From Demequinaceae bacterium UBA4004 (GTDB lineage: Bacteria; Actinomycetota; Actinomycetes; Actinomycetales; Demequinaceae), in assembly GCA_002384765.1 (NCBI GenBank), contig DGBM01000248.1, positions 1-6,450 on the forward strand: a stretch of DNA of 6,450 bases. The letters run 5' to 3'. Positions within the stretch are counted from its first letter, which is position 1, and every line of letters begins with the position of its first letter. The position numbers and the translations under genes were made by a program. Below are positions 1 to 4,999 of this stretch, one piece after another. The notes beneath the pieces are model-generated. The model had not been told where the DNA came from, ran no database searches, and worked only from the letters and a program-made list of their open reading frames with translations.

Positions 1-41
1 TCTCGATCATCTTGTTCGCGGCAGAAGAGGACGTCCCGAAC

Positions 42-305
42 TCAGCCCGCCCCCTCGGCAAGGACAGGCTCGAAGATCCGCCGCCCTACTTGAAGATGGT
101 TCTCCTGGTCATTCGTGTACGACGCGAACTCCAGATCGCTTGAGATCTTCCGCAGGAGTTGCGGCAGCGACGCGGACGCGTTGTCCAGCGCCCCGGCAGC
201 TTGCTCGGCGAGACGGGAGAGGTCTAGCAAGCTCGCGGTGCCATTCTCGAACGCGGTCCACGCTTCCCTGAGTGGCGCGAGGACGCGGCGGGCGTGGTCA
301 TCCAT
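42..305 (-). CDS. Small hypothetical protein (87 aa)
   Basis: Function not recognised. The protein is small, acidic to neutral and looks all-helical: it starts MDDHARRVLAPL, continues with Ala/Leu-rich amphipathic stretches, and ends with a SDLEFASYTNDQ-type segment and RRIFEPVL. No signal peptide or membrane segment is visible. I chose the ATG at 303-305. It has no Shine-Dalgarno sequence, but a TAGCCT hexamer lies 7 nt upstream, which would suit a leaderless transcript. The frame stays open to a TTG at 324-326, which would add seven residues, also without a well-placed ribosome site. The gene is divergent from the next small gene, about 120 bp away, so the two may share control. A small immunity-type or regulatory protein is possible, but that is only a guess from size and context. 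Confidence 0.7.
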   Translation of the reverse strand: MDDHARRVLAPLREAWTAFENGTASLLDLSRLAEQAAGALDNASASLPQLLRKISSDLEFASYTNDQENHLQVGRRIFEPVLAEGAG

Positions 306-428
306 GGCCGCAAGGCTACGGATCAAACCCCTGCCACGCGATCATCAAGTGCCCGGTCGGCGGCAGATCCGGACGTTTCCGGGTGGCTACTGGCGATGTC
401 CTAAGACCCGCCGTGCCAAGGTTTGGGC

Positions 429-734
429 ATGGACGTCCCGGGCATCTCTGTCGCTGAGCTTCGGTCGGCGGTTGCACTCGTACTTGACGCGGTCGAGGAG
501 AGATTCGGCTCCACTGTGCGGTTCGATGAAGACTTCTATTGGAACGTGCCGCTGGACCAGGCGACCAGAGTGGACGCAGACCCACAGTTGAACGTGGGAT
601 CCGTGGTTGAGGACGCGGCTGCCGTGCGCGACCTTCTGAGCCAGGCGCCGGACGAGCGCATCGCCATCTGGCACGAGGCTGACCACCTTGTGGGCCTTCT
701 GCGGGCTATCGCTCGAAAGGACTCCTGCGGCTGA
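429..734 (+). CDS. Small hypothetical protein (101 aa)
   Basis: No known domain recognised. The protein begins MDVPGISVAELRSAV, has a helix (AVALVLDAVEERFG), an aromatic patch (FDEDFYWNVPLDQ), a variable Asp/Asn-rich middle and a C-terminal helix ending HLVGLLRAIARKDSCG. It is acidic and has no signal peptide or membrane segment. The ATG at 429 is preferred because AAGG (418-421) sits 7 nt upstream. A TTG at 423 in the same frame would add only two residues. Codons are strongly G/C-ending, which supports real coding. It is divergent from the 42-305 gene and converges on the 817-1254 gene. I have an uncertain impression of similar small hypothetical proteins in streptomycete-type genomes, and no function is assigned. 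Confidence 0.75.
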   Translation: MDVPGISVAELRSAVALVLDAVEERFGSTVRFDEDFYWNVPLDQATRVDADPQLNVGSVVEDAAAVRDLLSQAPDERIAIWHEADHLVGLLRAIARKDSCG

Positions 735-797
735 CACCCTGAAGACGTCCCATGTGCGGCATGAGCGTGAAACTCTGCGACGTGCTTCTGTGGGTCG

Positions 798-820
798 CTG
801 ACGCGGCAAGCCGCAGTCAG
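798..820. terminator. Hairpin between convergent genes, probable bidirectional terminator
   Basis: CTGACGCGG (798-806) pairs with CCGC (811-814) and GTCAG (816-820). This gives nine base pairs with one bulged A at 815 and a CAAG tetraloop. It overlaps the stop codon of the 817-1254 gene and follows the 429-734 gene by about 60 bp, so it lies exactly between two convergent genes. No T-run follows on either strand, which is common for actinobacterial terminators. Termination itself is inferred. Confidence 0.5.
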
Positions 821-1254
821 ATGTCGATCATGCCTCGGCAGTGTTCGACGAAGCGATGGGCGATCGGTTGGCGGTTCGCAAGTGCTTGCCGTACCCCTTG
901 AGTGGGATCCGCGATATCTCCGTGGCTGCCGAGCAGCAGTACGGCGGTGCCCTCAGGTGTCAGCCGCCAAGTCAGGCCATTGTTAACGACCAGCCAATCG
1001 CAGAGGTACATCGCTAGCGTGTGGATGAATGCTGCGGTTTCCGCCGGGGGCATCTGGCCCCCAGTGATGAAGCGGTCGACGCGATCGAGTCCCGCCGTGT
1101 CATGGGTCAGGTTGGCGAGCTCCTTGGGCAGGTCCGAGTAGTCTCCGATCGGCTCGCGGACGTAGCGGTCCGGCACGCGGTTCGTCACCGGTTCGTAGGT
1201 GGCGAACGGCTTGGACGGTTGTTCAGATGGCAGTCGCGGCGTCGGTATGTCCAT
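817..1254 (-). CDS. Hypothetical protein (145 aa)
   Basis: Family not recognised. The first 40 residues are Pro- and charge-rich and probably disordered (MDIPTPRLPSEQPSKPF, then YEPVTNRVPDRYV). The rest looks globular and largely helical. A central segment, AETAAFIHTLAMYLCDWLVVNNGLTWRL at roughly residues 71-98, is hydrophobic enough to be a buried helix pair but not a clear membrane span. It is followed by TPEGTAVLLLGSHGD. The ATG at 1252-1254 is well supported: GGAGAG (minus strand, 1261-1266) lies 6 nt upstream. The gene reads in the same direction as hicAB, whose stop is 90 bp upstream, so read-through from that operon is possible. Real coding is likely; function is unknown. Confidence 0.75.
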   Translation of the reverse strand: MDIPTPRLPSEQPSKPFATYEPVTNRVPDRYVREPIGDYSDLPKELANLTHDTAGLDRVDRFITGGQMPPAETAAFIHTLAMYLCDWLVVNNGLTWRLTPEGTAVLLLGSHGDIADPTQGVRQALANRQPIAHRFVEHCRGMIDI

Positions 1255-1344
1255 GCCGGCCTCTCCGGTTTCGTGAGCTCGCCGAGCAGCCAGTGTCTCA
1301 GCGACTGCCCCCTTACGTCCCCAACATGACCGCAGAGCGGCAGA

Positions 1345-1689
1345 TCAGGATGCGTCGCCGAGTCGTCGCACGACGTACTGGTTGAGGCTCAGGTGCTCCT
1401 CGGCAGCTTCGAGGGCCAGCTTGCGGTGCAGGCGTTCGCCGACGCGCAGGTTGAACTTACCGGAGTACGTACGAGAGGAAAGTGGCTCTGGGACTGGCTC
1501 GCCGCTCGCGTGCAGGTCCTCGACGACCTCGCGCACCATGTCGCGGATGCCGTGAAGGGCCTCGTCTTGGCTCATCGCGAGCCAGGACAGGGAGGGGAAC
1601 TCGAGGCAGGTGCCGACGAACTCGGCGTCCTCGGCCGACCAGGTGACCCGGTAGGTGTAGTGCGTGATGTCGGGGAGTGTCACAGTCAT
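1345..1689 (-). CDS. hicB: HicB-family antitoxin
   Basis: This is the antitoxin of a HicAB type II TA system, 114 aa. Residues about 10-62 (YTYRVTWSAEDAEFVGTCLEFP, then SQDEALHGIRDMVREVVEDL) are the degenerate RNase H-like HicB domain that binds and blocks the toxin. Residues about 76-114 (YSGKFNLRVGERLHRKLALEAAE, then LNQYVVRRL) match an Arc-like ribbon-helix-helix DNA-binding domain used for autorepression. The ATG at 1687-1689 overlaps the hicA stop in the sequence ATGA, so the two are translationally coupled with the toxin gene first, the usual hicAB order. The frame stays open further upstream, but that would overlap all of hicA and is ignored. HicB proteins commonly carry either an RHH or an HTH tail; this one is the RHH type. 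Confidence 0.93.
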   Translation of the reverse strand: MTVTLPDITHYTYRVTWSAEDAEFVGTCLEFPSLSWLAMSQDEALHGIRDMVREVVEDLHASGEPVPEPLSSRTYSGKFNLRVGERLHRKLALEAAEEHLSLNQYVVRRLGDAS

Positions 1690-1934
1690 CGGTTGGCCTC
1701 CTTCTTGTCGATGGCCGCCAGGACCTGCCGGATTTGGTAGGCCTTGGCCTTGCCATGGTCGTTCTGGATGTTGACGCGGGGGTCGCCGGGCCACGGGGTC
1801 TTGAACACGGCGTGTGATCCGCCGGTGGTTCGTGGCGGGCCGAAGTAGTGCTCGCAGACCTTGGCGAGATCGGTGTACCGGACGTTGCTGGGATTGGCTC
1901 GCATTGCGGCGAGGATCTTGGCAACGGAGGACAC
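1686..1934 (-). CDS. hicA: HicA-family toxin (mRNA interferase)
   Basis: HicA toxins are small dsRBD-fold ribonucleases that cut mRNAs and are neutralised by HicB. The 82-aa protein has the family hallmarks: an N-terminal helix (MRANPSNVRYTDLAKVCEHYFG, residues 11-32), then GGSHAVFKTPW (38-48) with the presumed catalytic His41 in a G-S-H turn, then a strand (DPRVNIQNDHGKAK), and a C-terminal helix (YQIRQVLAAID) of the kind that ends HicA proteins. The start is taken as GTG at 1932-1934. ATG at 1902-1904 would remove ten residues and is possible. No Shine-Dalgarno sequence precedes the GTG, but TACCAT lies 6 nt upstream, as in leaderless genes. It overlaps hicB by 4 nt. The catalytic His is intact, so the toxin looks functional. 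Confidence 0.94.
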   Translation of the reverse strand: MSSVAKILAAMRANPSNVRYTDLAKVCEHYFGPPRTTGGSHAVFKTPWPGDPRVNIQNDHGKAKAYQIRQVLAAIDKKEANR

Positions 1935-1940
1935 AACCCG

Positions 1941-1960
1941 ATGGTACTACGGGCGGTACT
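1941..1960 (-). promoter_or_regulatory. Candidate hicAB promoter and operator
   Basis: Reading the minus strand, TACCAT (1941-1946) lies 6 nt before the hicA GTG and fits a TANNNT -10 box for a leaderless transcript. The hexamer GGTACT occurs twice on the plus strand (1943-1948 and 1955-1960), 12 bp apart, and the first copy overlaps the -10 box. Repeated half-sites over the -10 region suit autorepression by the RHH domain of HicB. No good -35 box is visible. The pattern is seen; the function is inferred. Confidence 0.4.
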
Positions 1961-2137
1961 GTTTCAGAAGTTGGCGAACGTCCGACCATCGGCATGAGCG
2001 GATTGTCACGACCGCGCCTACCTGGGCGCTGTAACGGGACCGCTATCGTCAGGGAGGAGTCTTCCGAGATCGCGAGGTGTGTCGACGACGCCTGAAAACG
2101 CCCTCGGGTCAGGTGCGGACATGACGCGCCATGCGTA

Positions 2138-2156
2138 ATCGCACGGGGATCGCACG
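2138..2156. repeat. Phased direct repeats, left of tRNA fragment (possible integrase arm sites)
   Basis: Two exact copies of ATCGCACG begin at 2138 and 2149, an 11-bp period that places them on the same face of the helix. The same motif recurs with the same period on the other side of the tRNA fragment. Arm-type binding sites of tyrosine integrases are short direct repeats of about this size. That role is inferred. Confidence 0.5.
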
Positions 2157-2218
2157 AGGAGGCCCGCATTCAGGATGTCGAGCAGCGCTTTGGCTGGTCA
2201 GCCGCTGTTTTGTCGCCT

Positions 2219-2231
2219 CCGGCGTCGCCGG
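2219..2231. repeat. Inverted repeat abutting the tRNA fragment
   Basis: CCGGCG T CGCCGG is a perfect dyad with 6-bp arms and a one-base centre. It ends immediately before the first base of the tRNA-like segment at 2232. With a one-base centre it is more likely a protein-binding dyad than a hairpin. It also replaces what would be the 5' strand of the anticodon stem. Confidence 0.5.
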
Positions 2232-2275
2232 CTTGTAAACAGGCGGTTAGGGGTTCGAGTCCCCTCGCCAGCTCC
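2232..2275 (+). other. tRNA-Thr(UGU) 3' fragment, putative attachment-site core
   Basis: The segment folds as the 3' half of a tRNA. The anticodon loop is CTTGTAA (2232-2238, anticodon TGT), followed by the 3' anticodon stem ACAGG (2239-2243), variable loop CGGTT, T-stem AGGGG/CCCCT around the loop TTCGAGT (2249-2265), 3' acceptor strand CGCCAGC (2266-2272) and discriminator T. Upstream sequence gives neither CCTGT for the anticodon stem, nor a D-arm, nor a GCTGGCG 5' acceptor strand, so the gene is not intact. Fragments running from the anticodon loop to the 3' end are what tyrosine-recombinase elements carry to restore the tRNA gene they enter. CCA is absent (CCG follows). No integrase gene is in the window. 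An old degraded tRNA is the alternative. Confidence 0.75.
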
Positions 2276-2301
2276 GAATATATCTGGTACACAAGGGCAT
2301 T

Positions 2302-2348
2302 GGTGGCTGGGCGCCACCTGATTCTATCCTGTTCTCGAAAACAGGTGG
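2302..2348. repeat. Mutually exclusive hairpins beside the tRNA fragment
   Basis: Three pairings compete: GGTGGC (2302-2307) with GCCACC (2313-2318); CCACCTG (2314-2320) with CAGGTGG (2342-2348); and CCTGTT (2328-2333) with AACAGG (2340-2345). They could form a switchable RNA structure, a terminator after the tRNA end, or protein-binding dyads in the recombination region. No function is established. Confidence 0.4.
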
Positions 2349-2446
2349 TTCTTGGCCCAAAAGGGGTTTGAGCTGCGGAAACGCCTCCGCGGCGGATCCC
2401 CGGCGCGGCCCTTGTGTCCGCTCGTGTCCGAGGGTCCTGAACACTG

Positions 2447-2476
2447 ATCGCACGCAGATAGCACGTGGATCGCTCG
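2447..2476. repeat. Phased direct repeats, right of tRNA fragment (possible integrase arm sites)
   Basis: ATCGCACG (2447), ATAGCACG (2458) and ATCGCTCG (2469) form a three-copy array with an exact 11-bp period; the last two copies have one mismatch each. The array is the counterpart of the pair at 2138-2156. Just upstream are two GTGTCCG copies (2414-2420, 2424-2430) in 10-bp phase, which may be a second site class. Confidence 0.5.
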
Positions 2477-2520
2477 ACAAGCGGGTGGGTGGGCCCCGGT
2501 GGCGCGGGCGGGGCTTGGCG

Positions 2521-2814
2521 TCACGGCCGGTAGACGTCGCGTCGGTGCTCGATGCGCAGGACCACGACCTCGTGCTTGTCCTCGTTGATCCGGTAGAGGA
2601 CGCGGTAGGTGCCACGGCGGGCCGAGTGGATGCCGGCCAGTTCCCTGCGCAGCGCCTTACCGACTCGGCGAGGGTTCTCCAGGAGAGCGCCGGTCAAGAA
2701 CTCGATAACCGCCGCCGCGACCGGCTCTTGCAGACCGGATCCGATGGCGCGGCTCGCCGGTGGCGTCAGCACCAGCTCGTACGCGGCTTCTGGATCTGCG
2801 GGGCCGTCGCTCAC
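2521..2814 (-). CDS. relE: RelE/ParE-superfamily toxin
   Basis: This 97-aa toxin belongs to the RelE/ParE fold; RelE members cut mRNA in the ribosomal A site and ParE members poison gyrase. It has an N-terminal strand (YELVLTPPASRAI, residues 12-24), a helical segment (EPVAAAVIEFLTGALLENP), then the core LRRELAGIHSARRGTYRVLYRI (55-76) and the C-terminal strand VVVLRIEHRRDVYRP. Arg66, Arg67, Arg71, His90, Arg91 and Tyr95 are basic or aromatic residues at positions where RelE-type RNases have their active site, so RNase activity is more likely than gyrase poisoning. The start is GTG 2812-2814, overlapping the antitoxin stop in GTGA, so translation is probably coupled. The usual order, antitoxin first, is kept. 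A GC-rich imperfect hairpin (arms 2493-2497 and 2510-2514) follows the stop. Confidence 0.94.
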   Translation of the reverse strand: MSDGPADPEAAYELVLTPPASRAIGSGLQEPVAAAVIEFLTGALLENPRRVGKALRRELAGIHSARRGTYRVLYRINEDKHEVVVLRIEHRRDVYRP

Positions 2815-3077
2815 GCGCGCAAGGCCCGGGCGGCGTCCACGCCCCGGACGACCTCACCCGCGGCGTAGGCTGCGTCGGCTTCGCGGATGTCGGCCAGCGC
2901 CTGAGGGTCGCTCAGAACCGAGAGGGTCTCCTCCAGCTCGGCAAGATCGTCGGGGCTGAGGATGACAGCGACCGGGCGACCGTTGCGGGTGACGGTGACG
3001 CGCTCGTGTTCGTGCTCAACCCGGTCGATGACGTCGCTGAAGTGGTTGCGGACATCTCGAAGCGGTTCAACGGTCAT
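2811..3077 (-). CDS. Phd/YefM-family antitoxin
   Basis: This 88-aa antitoxin is the partner of the overlapping RelE-type toxin. Residues 1-40 (MTVEPLRDVRNHFSDVIDRV, then EHERVTVTRNGRPVAVIL) match the Phd/YefM N-terminal DNA-binding and dimerisation domain, including the RNGRPVAV turn. The next segment (SPDDLAELEETLSVLSDP) and the Ala/Glu-rich tail form the toxin-binding region. I chose the ATG at 3075-3077. A longer frame from an upstream start at 3113 would cross the operator palindrome and add non-homologous residues. There is no Shine-Dalgarno sequence; CACAAT lies 7 nt upstream, so the mRNA may be leaderless. Antitoxins of this family usually repress their own operon, cooperatively with the toxin. 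Confidence 0.93.
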   Translation of the reverse strand: MTVEPLRDVRNHFSDVIDRVEHEHERVTVTRNGRPVAVILSPDDLAELEETLSVLSDPQALADIREADAAYAAGEVVRGVDAARALRA

Positions 3078-3079
3078 GA

Positions 3080-3091
3080 CCACAATTGTGG
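3080..3091 (-). promoter_or_regulatory. Palindromic operator and -10 region of the relE-type TA operon
   Basis: CCACAATTGTGG is a perfect 12-bp palindrome ending 2 nt before the antitoxin start codon. Read on the minus strand it contains CACAAT (3085-3090), a 4/6 match to the -10 consensus, exactly 7 nt from the ATG. A weak TTGCGC -35 box lies 17 bp further upstream. A repressor on the palindrome would cover the -10 box. Autorepression by the Phd/YefM antitoxin is the natural reading. Confidence 0.6.
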
Positions 3092-3307
3092 CGTCAAGGG
3101 CCGGTAGGCGCAAGCCAACCCCGGGCCTAGATTACTTCCTGGACCGCGACCACCTCGGCGACCACTGGTGGATACATGACCCAGGGAACCTCGGTCTTTC
3201 GGTGCCGATATGACGCGCCAAAAGAACGCACCCTGAAGGGCAATCGGCCCCGTGACCGACTGCTCCAGCGAGACGCCCGCGCCGACCGCATGGCCTACGG
3301 TGGCCAC

Positions 3308-3538
3308 ATGTCCACGGATCCGCGCTCGGTCAAATCCAGCCGGGACATCCTCCTCGACGGCCTCTTTGGCGCGGGCCTCGCGTTGGGGGGCGGGATGATC
3401 CTGCGGTGGATGGGCGTAGAGAGTGCCGGCACGGTTCTTCTGGCGCTCGCGGCCGCCCCGATCGGAGGCGCCGTCGGCTTCATATTGCGCGCACGCTGGC
3501 GACGCTCAAGGGGTCGCAGACCTCCTAGTCAGCCGTGA
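3308..3538 (+). CDS. Small predicted membrane protein (76 aa)
   Basis: Family not recognised. From the ATG at 3308 the protein has a short polar N-terminus (MSTDPRSVKSSRD), a first hydrophobic Gly-rich span (ILLDGLFGAGLALGGGMIL), a short loop (RWMGVESAG), a second span (TVLLALAAAPIGGAVGFIL) and a very basic tail (RARWRRSRGRR). This is consistent with a two-helix inner-membrane hairpin with both ends in the cytoplasm by the positive-inside rule. The ribosome site is poor: GGTGG at 3299-3303, only 4 nt from the ATG. In-frame ATGs at 3290 and 3176 would add unconvincing, non-hydrophobic residues. It stands alone between the TA operon and a hairpin at 3569. Real coding is likely but not certain. 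Confidence 0.55.
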   Translation: MSTDPRSVKSSRDILLDGLFGAGLALGGGMILRWMGVESAGTVLLALAAAPIGGAVGFILRARWRRSRGRRPPSQP

Positions 3539-3568
3539 CCGCAGAACCGTGAAGAGGGTTCGGTCGTT

Positions 3569-3588
3569 AGGCGCGAAGTGACGCGCCT
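3569..3588. terminator. Hairpin after the small membrane-protein gene
   Basis: AGGCGCG (3569-3575) pairs perfectly with CGCGCCT (3582-3588) around the loop AAGTGA, 30 bp after the stop at 3538. A weaker GAACC/GGTTC hairpin (3544-3548, 3557-3561) precedes it. There is no T-run. This is plausibly a transcription terminator of the U-less actinobacterial type. Confidence 0.45.
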
Positions 3589-3683
3589 GCTTGGAGGACG
3601 CGGGCGATAGTTCCTACGCGGACATCATCAGCGAGACTCCCACTCACGGCAGGGACTGAGCGCATAGGCCGCTATGCGACGTC

Positions 3684-3911
3684 TCAGACGATGTCCCACC
3701 ACTCCGCAAAGTCCGCCGCAGGCCGCACAGGAAGCGTTGTGGGTCCGTGTTCCTGCATCAGTTGAATCGCTGCATCAAACTCCGCCTTCGTGCATTCATA
3801 TACAGTTCGTCGAGGCATATGAAGAATTTGATCATTCGCAAATCGTGAGCTATGCAGTTCGTCGACGACTACTGGGTTGTGGACCAAATACGAGTGGATG
3901 GCGAGAGCCAC
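3684..3911 (-). CDS. Short hypothetical protein, probably 5'-truncated
   Basis: No family recognised. From GTG 3909-3911 the 75-aa product runs MALAIHSYLVHNPVVVDELH, then PRRTVYECTKAEFDAAIQLMQEHG, and ends ADFAEWWDIV. It looks like a folded soluble domain. Codons end in A/T far more than in the neighbours (for example TAT, TTT, GAA, ATT), which suggests a foreign origin. No ribosome site precedes the GTG. The frame stays open upstream to a stop at 4029-4031 and reads protein-like sequence there (DARTGYPLGWGDDKQRGTLTPF) but contains no ATG, GTG or TTG. The simplest explanation is that the original start was lost by deletion or frameshift, making this a remnant. It could still be expressed from the GTG. 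Confidence 0.45.
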   Translation of the reverse strand: MALAIHSYLVHNPVVVDELHSSRFANDQILHMPRRTVYECTKAEFDAAIQLMQEHGPTTLPVRPAADFAEWWDIV

Positions 3912-4054
3912 AAAGGGCGTGAGCGTCCCCCTCTGCTTATCGTCGCCCCAGCCCAGGGGGTAGCCGGTCCGCGCGTCCCCGGAGATCTTGCCGGCAGGCG
4001 GCTGCAGTCCTTGGCCGTCTCGCCGGGGTCAGGGGCGTTCGGCTTGTCGGGAGC

Positions 4055-4909
4055 TCAGGGACGGGTTCGTGTGAAGGCGCGCACTGCCTTCGCCACGAGG
4101 TGTGGGGCTTGGTCAAGCGCGCCATGGCCTTGACCGGGCAGCTCCTCGACGGATGCGTGAGCCATCGCTGCGGCGATGGCGCGCGTGGACCTTTGCAGGT
4201 GGAAGGGGCTGAGCGCACCCACGATGAAGAGTGCGGGCGCGGTCACCGTGGCGAACTGACGCAGGTCTCGGGTCAGGCTGGACGCTTCACGCATCTCCCG
4301 TGGCCACGTGTGGGCCAGGGCCATCCATTCAGGCCACATCGGGGTGTGCCGCAGCGTCGCCACCGCCTCGGCCGGCATCCGCACCATCTGGGTGAAGGCC
4401 AACTCGAGGGCCTGGTCGCGCTCGCCATGGTCAATCAACGCTTCCATCTCGTCGATGAACTCAGTGCCGGCCAGCGGGCCGTGGACCGGCCACGGCGGCT
4501 CGTAGAGCACGAGCGAGGCGACCGGCAGCCCGTGGACCGCCGCCCCCAGCGCACAGGTCGCCCCGGAGGAGTGACCGCCAACGCTGACCGGGCGGTCGAA
4601 CGAGCCCACGACGGCGGCAAGATCCTCGTACTCGCGCTCGAAGCTGTAGGCCGTGGGGTCCTCGGCGTCCCCCGAGTCACCCTTGCCCCGGCGGTCCATC
4701 AGCCAGCACGAGAAGACGCCATCCAGCAGGGCGGCGGCCCTGGCCCATCGGCTGCGCAGGTTCGGGCCCCCGGCCAGCAGCACGAGCTCGGCCGGGCCCC
4801 GGGTGACCTGCTCCACGGCGATGATGGTCCCGTCGGCGGAACGGACTCTTCGGATCGGGGCCATCGCGTCCCGTGCGGGACCGGTTGCGGTGCTTCGGTC
4901 TTCGTTCAT
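4055..4909 (-). CDS. Alpha/beta-hydrolase fold protein
   Basis: This is a soluble 284-aa hydrolase of the alpha/beta fold; the substrate cannot be told from sequence. After a short leader, strands and turns follow the fold: GTIIAVEQV, ELVLLAGGPNLRSRW (oxyanion region), CWLMDRRGKGDSGD at about 68-81, then the nucleophile elbow VSVGGHSSGATCALG with Ser114 in G-H-S-S-G. A helical cap follows (about 140-215), then PALFIVGALSP, and LPGQGHGALDQAPH with the catalytic His262. The acid normally found just after the strand at 225-232 is not obvious: the motif reads GALSP, with Leu233 where family members usually have Asp or Glu. The ATG at 4907-4909 has GGAGG (4915-4919, minus strand) 5 nt upstream. 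The frame is open much further upstream only because of high GC. It is divergent from the tetR gene and probably repressed by it. Confidence 0.95.
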   Translation of the reverse strand: MNEDRSTATGPARDAMAPIRRVRSADGTIIAVEQVTRGPAELVLLAGGPNLRSRWARAAALLDGVFSCWLMDRRGKGDSGDAEDPTAYSFEREYEDLAAVVGSFDRPVSVGGHSSGATCALGAAVHGLPVASLVLYEPPWPVHGPLAGTEFIDEMEALIDHGERDQALELAFTQMVRMPAEAVATLRHTPMWPEWMALAHTWPREMREASSLTRDLRQFATVTAPALFIVGALSPFHLQRSTRAIAAAMAHASVEELPGQGHGALDQAPHLVAKAVRAFTRTRP

Positions 4910-4999
4910 CGCGGCCTCCAGCCATCGCAGCGGACTCACCTCGGAATGCTGCCTTGGTGAGCCAATTACACTGTATGAATACAGTGATAGTGTATTGGC
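4910..4999. promoter_or_regulatory. Shared divergent promoter and operator region of hydrolase and tetR
   Basis: The 90-bp gap contains a near-perfect TetR-type operator: CACTGTAT (4969-4976), GA, ATACAGTG (4979-4986), with 8-bp arms. Around it is a second, outer dyad: CCAAT-T-ACACT (4962-4972) against AGTGT-ATTGG (4989-4998). TAGTGT (4988-4993) lies 6 nt before the tetR ATG and could be its -10 box, with ATTACA (4965-4970) as a weak -35 box 17 bp upstream. A repressor here would block both directions. Confidence 0.75.

Larger units (their letters stand above)
1935..2520. other. Gene-free integration region
   Basis: This 586-bp stretch between the two TA operons contains no convincing gene. 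Open frames here have no family motifs, no ribosome sites and a compositional pattern unlike the neighbouring genes. It holds the hicAB control region, two groups of ATCGCACG repeats in 11-bp phase (2138-2156, 2447-2476), a pair of GTGTCCG repeats 10 bp apart (2414-2420, 2424-2430), a dyad at 2219-2231, a tRNA-Thr 3' fragment (2232-2275) and competing hairpins (2302-2348). Together these resemble a site-specific recombination region. Confidence 0.6.

Noticed and set aside
1041..1065. GGGGGC/GCCCCC inverted repeat
   Set aside because: It lies inside the 145-aa coding gene (Gly-Gln-Met-Pro-Pro codons) with no regulatory context.
1345..2169. 274-aa frame including hicB
   Set aside because: Everything before the ATG at 1689 overlaps hicA in another frame and crosses the gene-free region. 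Only the last 114 residues match HicB.
2193..2273. Possible complete tRNA using GCTGG at 2193 as the 5' acceptor
   Set aside because: GCTGGTC does not pair fully with CGCCAGC, no D-arm is present, the 5' anticodon stem does not pair with ACAGG, and the total length is too great.
2368..2868. 166-aa plus-strand frame opposite the RelE-type toxin
   Set aside because: It is antisense to a recognised toxin and antitoxin tail, with no family motif. It is a shadow frame.
2121..3587. Repeated 9-11-mer (A)TGACGCGCC at 2122, 3211 and 3579
   Set aside because: Matches of this length are expected by chance in a 6.4-kb GC-rich window, and the spacing shows no order.
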